Origin: JAHQVI01 sp963727575
GTDB lineage: Bacteria > Pseudomonadota > Alphaproteobacteria > Rhizobiales > Rhodomicrobiaceae
Direction: 5' to 3'
DNA length: 64,000 nt
Assembly: GCA_963727575.1 (NCBI GenBank)
Contig: CAVSIA010000028.1
Coordinates: 1-64,000, forward strand
The notes below the pieces were generated by a model, which saw nothing but the letters and a program-made list of their open reading frames with translations, had not been told where the DNA came from and searched no databases. Shown one piece after another: positions 60,345 to 64,000 of this stretch (positions within the stretch are counted from its first letter, which is position 1; each line of letters starts with the position of its first letter). Made by a program: the position numbers and the translations under genes.

Positions 60345-60725
60345 CTAGCCTAGCGCAAAGGTCTCCAGGATGGTGCGCTCGCCGGTGGTGACGTGATACG
60401 GCTTTGTGAGCCTCGGCAGGCCGACGAATCGGCTCGGCAAGGTGGCCGCGTCGTAGCCGGTGGCGAGGATGACCGGCACATTCTTCTCGAGCAGATCCTC
60501 CGCCACGGGGAACGAGGTTTCGCGATCCAGCTTGACGTCCAGGATGGCGCCGTCGAGCTCTTCCGAGGCCGCCAGCTTGCGTGCCTGATCGAGCCGGCCG
60601 ACCGGACCGACGACGATGCCGCCCCAATCCTCGATCATCTGCTGGAGATCCAGCGCGGGCAGGAATTCGTCCTCAACGATCATGATCCGTTTTCCGTCGA
60701 GACGCCTGGTCAACTCTGCCTCCAT
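60345..60725 (-). CDS. single-domain response regulator
   Basis: 126 residues: KRIMIVEDEFLPALDLQQMI holds the acidic pair, DGAILDVKLD the phospho-acceptor Asp, PVILATGYDAATLP the Thr/Gly loop, and LPRLTKPYHVTT the conserved Lys. No output domain is present, so it acts by protein contact. Such receivers pair with HWE/HisKA_2 kinases in alphaproteobacteria. An orphan kinase of that class lies at 39,259-40,512, but a link is only a guess. Confidence 0.9.
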   Translation of the reverse strand: MEAELTRRLDGKRIMIVEDEFLPALDLQQMIEDWGGIVVGPVGRLDQARKLAASEELDGAILDVKLDRETSFPVAEDLLEKNVPVILATGYDAATLPSRFVGLPRLTKPYHVTTGERTILETFALG

Positions 60726-60913
60726 CGCATTGCTCGATCAGAGCACAATCAGGAAGCGCAGAACCGGCGCTCCTGAAAAATCGTGCACAAACAAAACGCT
60801 ATGTCCAGCACCGCCGCACGGTGACGTTGTACCGGGACGAGCCATGGGACAACACCGGGACTTTCCCTGAGGTTCCCAGAAATCGACATACGCGTCATCC
60901 CTTGCGACGGGAC

Positions 60914-61258
60914 TTATTTCGGCGGCAGGCCGCTGGCGTGGCCGAGGGCCATCGACACCCAGGATCGGAACGCGGCGTCATCCTCGCAGGCGTCTTCTCC
61001 GACAAAGACGAAGCCGGTCATCTGCCGTGCGCCCTGCATCATGATCTGCGCGCCGTCCCGCGTCAGTGCCTCCGCCATCTTGGCCTTGCCGACGCGGAAT
61101 AGGTAACGCCCCTCGCCCGCCTTGGTGCGGTCCGCGGCGCCGATCATGTTGCCGTCGAGAAAGAAGCAAACGCCACCCATCATCCGCTTTTCCGAAATGC
61201 CAGCCATGCCTTCGAGCGCGCAGCGGAATCGGTGAGCGAGGTCTTCGTCATAGGCCAT
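60914..61258 (-). CDS. TfoX/Sxy N-terminal domain protein
   Basis: 114 residues starting MAYDEDLAHRFRCALEGMAG (ATG 61258). The family pattern is ISEKRMMGGVCFFLDGNMIG, RYLFRVGKAKMAEALTRDGA and FVFVGEDACEDDAAFRSWVS. Only the N-terminal TfoX domain is present, as in many alphaproteobacterial members, where a competence role is not established. Its start lies one base after the stop of the deacetylase-like gene upstream, so it is the last gene of a minus-strand operon. Confidence 0.88.
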   Translation of the reverse strand: MAYDEDLAHRFRCALEGMAGISEKRMMGGVCFFLDGNMIGAADRTKAGEGRYLFRVGKAKMAEALTRDGAQIMMQGARQMTGFVFVGEDACEDDAAFRSWVSMALGHASGLPPK

Positions 61259-61259
61259 G

Positions 61260-62262
61260 TCAGCGCCGCCGCATATCGTTGAAGCCGGAAAAGAAGCGTT
61301 CCGTGCATCGCGTGAGATGGTCCGGATCGTAGCCGCCTTCGAGGATGATGAGCAGCGGCGCGGGCAATCCGGCCACGGCTTCGCCGATCCGGGCGAAATC
61401 GTCGGCCGCGATGGCGGTTTCCTCATCCTGGATATAGTCGATGCCGAGCGTGTCGAAGCCCAGCGACAGGATGACGACATCCGGACGAGCCGCCGCGACG
61501 CCGGCAATCAGCCCGCTCAATTGGTCAAGATACTGGTCGACCGTCACGCCTGGCGCGAGGACGGTGAGCGTGGCGTGAGGGAGGTCGGCATCGGCGAGCG
61601 AGGCGAGGTAGGGGTAGTTGCGCCCCGGATGGGCATGGAGCGAGAAATAGGGCGCGTCGGCGGAAGCGAACTCCAGGCTGCCGTCGCCGATGTGATAGTC
61701 GATGTCGAGAACGGCGCTGTGGCGTCCGGCCGCTCGGATCTGCGCGGCGGCCAGATAGGCGTTGTTGAAGAACGAATATCCGCCATAGCGGCGCTTCCCG
61801 GCATGGTGTCCGGGGGGGCGGCAAAGCGCGAGGGCGTCCTCGCCGGTGGTCAGGACGTGGGCCGCGGCGGCCAGGGCGGTGGCCGCAGAGTTGAATGCGG
61901 CGTCGATCGTATGCGGGCCGATCGGCGTTCCGGTTTCCCGGCAATAGGCGCCACCGCGGAACCAGATCGGTGCGTCGCCGAGATCGTCGTGGAAGATCGC
62001 CGGCAGATATTCGTGTTCCGGCTTGATCTTCCACGACAGCTCGACAAGAAAATCCACGTAATCGCGATCGTGCAGACGCGAAGACCGGCTCAGTCGCGGC
62101 GGCATCGACCTCGTGGAAATCGGCGATCCCGGCGGCGCGAAGCCCGGCCAGCACCCACTCGATCCGCTCGGGACGCTCCATATGGTCGAAGGGCGGCAGT
62201 CCGTCGGAAAAGTCCTTGCTCGGATGATGGAGCCGATGCCGCTGCGGAATGAAGACTTTCAT
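61260..62262 (-). CDS. histone-deacetylase-family amidohydrolase (acetylpolyamine amidohydrolase-like), one frameshift
   Basis: The start MKVFIPQRHRLHHPSKDF and HMERPERIEWVLAGLRAAGI match the AphA/HDAC-like family. A frame change near 62080 leads to YVDFLVELSWKIKPEHEYLP, CRPPGHHAGKRRYGGYSFFN (active-site His-His pair), AVLDIDYHIGDGSLEFASAD (zinc Asp and His), VILSLGFDTLGIDYIQDEE (second zinc Asp) and IILEGGYDPDHL. About 333 residues. Members remove acetyl groups from polyamines or similar amides. Co-location with a ureohydrolase supports a polyamine or guanidino-compound role. Confidence 0.88.
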
Positions 62263-62304
62263 CGCTGGTTTTGCCGGTCCTGATCCGTTGCGCCGCGCCG
62301 GCCG

Positions 62305-63238
62305 TCATTCATAGGCGATCTGCGCCTGCGCACCGTGCCTGGGCTTTTCATCATATTTGTGCCGCTTGCCCCACATCGAAATCGCTTTCTGCACCAGCTT
62401 TGCCGCGACGACCTGGGAAACCTGCCGCTCGTCGGGGATCACCTCGACGACGTCCATTCCGCGGATGGTCGCCGATGGATTCCCGAACAGCGCGCCGAGG
62501 ATATCCACGGCCAGGGTGCCAGTCGATGCCGCCCGGCTGCGGCGTGCCGACGCTGGGCACGAGACTGGGATCGAACACGTCCATATCGACCGAAAGCCAG
62601 ACGTCGCCTTTCAATGCGCGCAACCGATCGAGCAGCGCATCGCGCCCGGGACTGCCGCGCAGGTGGCGCGCCCAATGCGCCGAAATGCCCTCGTCGCCTG
62701 CGATCCTGGGCGCCTCGAAATCGGCGAGCGAGCGCAGCCCGATCATCATGACCCGATGCCCGGCCCGGCGCAGCCGATACATCGTGCAGGCATGGCTGTA
62801 GGGACTGCCCTGATAGGTTTCGCGCATATCGGCATGAGCGTCGAGAACGACGATGGTGGCAGGTGCGTCCAGGCAGCCGGCGAGAACGGATGGGGTCAGC
62901 GAATGCTCCCCGCCGAGCGCGATCAGGAGCCGCGAGCCGCCGGAATCGTAGACCGCCTTCGCCTCGGCCTCGATCCGCGCATGAAACGCTGCTTCGGTTT
63001 CGCCGTCCTCGCGCCTCAGCTCCGGCCTGGCGCATGGGCTCATATGCAAGAAAGGCGACCAGCCGAGATCTTCCTCGTAATATTCGAGCTGCTCGCTCGC
63101 CGCGAATATGGCGCGCGGCCCGTCCGCCGTCCCGCGCCTGCCGCAGACGGTATCGTCATGCGCAACCGGCAGGAAGACGATCTGCGCCTCGCCGAGTGGC
63201 GCATTGGCGAGATATTGGAAGCGGTATTCAGTCGCCAC
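62305..63238 (-). CDS. ureohydrolase (agmatinase/arginase family), one frameshift
   Basis: GTG 63238 begins the chain (VATEYRFQYLANAPLGEAQI) and overlaps the upstream gene by 11 bases. The manganese ligands are in IALGGEHSLTPSVLAG, VVLDAHADMRETYQGSPYSH and LSVDMDVFDPSLVPSVGTPQ, followed by PGGIDW. A frame change near 62515 joins GALFGNPSATIRGMDVVEVI, the usual C-terminal part, to a stop at 62305. About 310 residues. It would split agmatine or a related guanidino compound into an amine and urea. The substrate pocket cannot be judged from sequence alone. Confidence 0.9.
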
Positions 63239-64000
63239 CGCGAGTCCGTCCGAAAATCGAGAGCCATACGATGACGAGCAGCAGCGCCACATAGACGCCG
63301 AGCTGCCATCCGGCGGAGATCGGGTGGTGAAGAAGGTCGCCCGCCAACACCATAAACGGCTGAATTTGCGCGAGGCCGACCAGCACCACGATGATCCGGG
63401 CAATGAAATTGAGCTGCTCGGCACGCTTGGCCTTGATGGCTTCCTGTGTGCGCGACAGCCGCTCGAACAGGAATTGCTGCATTTCGCGCGCCTGCGCCAG
63501 CAATGTGCGCGTCTGCTCGGTGAGATGGGCGAAGCCGAGCTGCCCGAACAGCCCGTTGACCAGCAGGGTGAGATCGGGAAACCGCATGACGTGGCCGGCT
63601 TCCATTGTATCGAGCATCCGCTCGACCTCCTGCTCGAAGCCCTGGATGTCCTGCAGATCGTCCCTCGTCTGCTGCAGCCGCTCGCGGAGCCGAGGATCTT
63701 TCTCAAGATGCGCCTCGGGCGTCGACGTCCGCATCACCGGATTGCGGACGCGCCGGTTGAACAGCGCATTGGTGTAGCAGAAGAAATTGGTGATCGCGGC
63801 GCTGACCGTCATCGCCTCCCAGGCCTGGTCGCGCACCCAGTTGGCCTGGTTGAGCAGACAGATCACCCCGTCGTGACGGCAGGCGAGCATCAGGTCGCCC
63901 TCAGCATAATAGCGCAGCGGGGCGAGATTTTGCGACGCGTCCTGCGGGCGCCGCATGATCCAGTCGTCGATGGCGCAGCGCGCTTCGAGGGCGGGCAGGG
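63228..64000 (-). CDS. membrane protein with C-terminal helix pair, partial (runs off the window)
   Basis: The frame is open from the window edge to the stop at 63228, more than 255 residues. ATG 63956 exists but the frame continues upstream (IDDW before it), so the start is probably outside. The middle is a long helical, coiled-coil-like region (RLRERLQQTRDDLQDIQGFE, LAQAREMQQFLFERLSRTQE). The end has two membrane helices (FIARIIVVLVGLAQIQPFMV, WQLGVYVALLLVIVWLSIFG). The layout recalls CorA-type or stress-response membrane proteins, but no signature motif is seen. It overlaps the ureohydrolase start and so heads the polyamine-type operon within this window. Confidence 0.6.
   Translation of the reverse strand, partial: LPALEARCAIDDWIMRRPQDASQNLAPLRYYAEGDLMLACRHDGVICLLNQANWVRDQAWEAMTVSAAITNFFCYTNALFNRRVRNPVMRTSTPEAHLEKDPRLRERLQQTRDDLQDIQGFEQEVERMLDTMEAGHVMRFPDLTLLVNGLFGQLGFAHLTEQTRTLLAQAREMQQFLFERLSRTQEAIKAKRAEQLNFIARIIVVLVGLAQIQPFMVLAGDLLHHPISAGWQLGVYVALLLVIVWLSIFGRTRGGD

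Overview
The window looks like a chimeric contig. Bases 1 to about 18,150 come from a planctomycete (Pirellulales-like). The evidence is a 23S-5S rRNA end, a secreted subtilase with the planctomycete N-terminal motif CEPLERRALLAAD, a BlaI / M56 peptidase pair fused to a planctomycete-type polysaccharide-export domain, a BNR_4 protein, a Gfo/Idh/MocA oxidoreductase and a CehA/McbA-type PHP hydrolase. From about 18,200 to the end the DNA is a high-GC alphaproteobacterium, probably Hyphomicrobiales-like. It carries an Rbs/Frc-type sugar ABC transporter, a glg operon, an HWE/HisKA_2 histidine kinase, an ECF41 sigma factor, a YbhGFSR-type exporter and a polyamine-type hydrolase cluster. The seam cuts a FadL-like gene and is followed at once by the ribosome binding site of the sugar ATPase, with no integrase or repeat visible. 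The two halves also differ about tenfold in apparent single-base indel density. A false join is more likely than gene transfer.

Layout, planctomycete half: 23S end, 5S and terminator (1-318); subtilase (501-2559, +); DinB-like protein (+); RhlE-type DEAD-box helicase (-); BNR_4 protein (+); Gfo/Idh/MocA oxidoreductase (+); M56 peptidase/polysaccharide-export fusion with BlaI (-); LpxL-type acyltransferase, Rieske ferredoxin and GNAT protein (+); lipoprotein metallopeptidase, ispG, CehA-like hydrolase and truncated FadL (-). Most of these frames are broken by indels that look like uncorrected long-read errors, so spans are given for the whole gene.

Layout, alphaproteobacterial half: sugar ABC transporter (ATPase, permease, binding protein), PfkB kinase, pgi, glgP, glgC and glgA reading in frame into pgm. 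Together these form a path from sugar uptake through hexose phosphate to glycogen storage and mobilisation; no glgB is present. Then come deoB (-), a DUF4242 protein (-), a cyclase-like gene remnant, a NYN/OST-HTH protein, an HtrA-like pseudoprotease coupled to a LuxR-type protein, an Old Yellow Enzyme divergent from an ArsR regulator, an HWE kinase and a patatin lipase. An ECF41 sigma factor lies divergent from its carboxymuconolactone-decarboxylase partner, with two back-to-back ECF41-type promoters between them. Next are an SBP56 protein with a membrane partner, TetR and a YbhGFSR-like export operon sharing an 18-bp operator, and a LysR / acyl-CoA dehydrogenase / DUF1116 / FAD protein / RidA catabolic cluster. 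The window closes with cytochrome b561, a YciE-like protein, a DUF4396 membrane protein, a response regulator, and a minus-strand operon of TfoX, an acetylpolyamine-amidohydrolase-like protein, a ureohydrolase and a membrane protein that runs off the end.

All calls are made by reading the sequence and recognising motifs. No database search was run.
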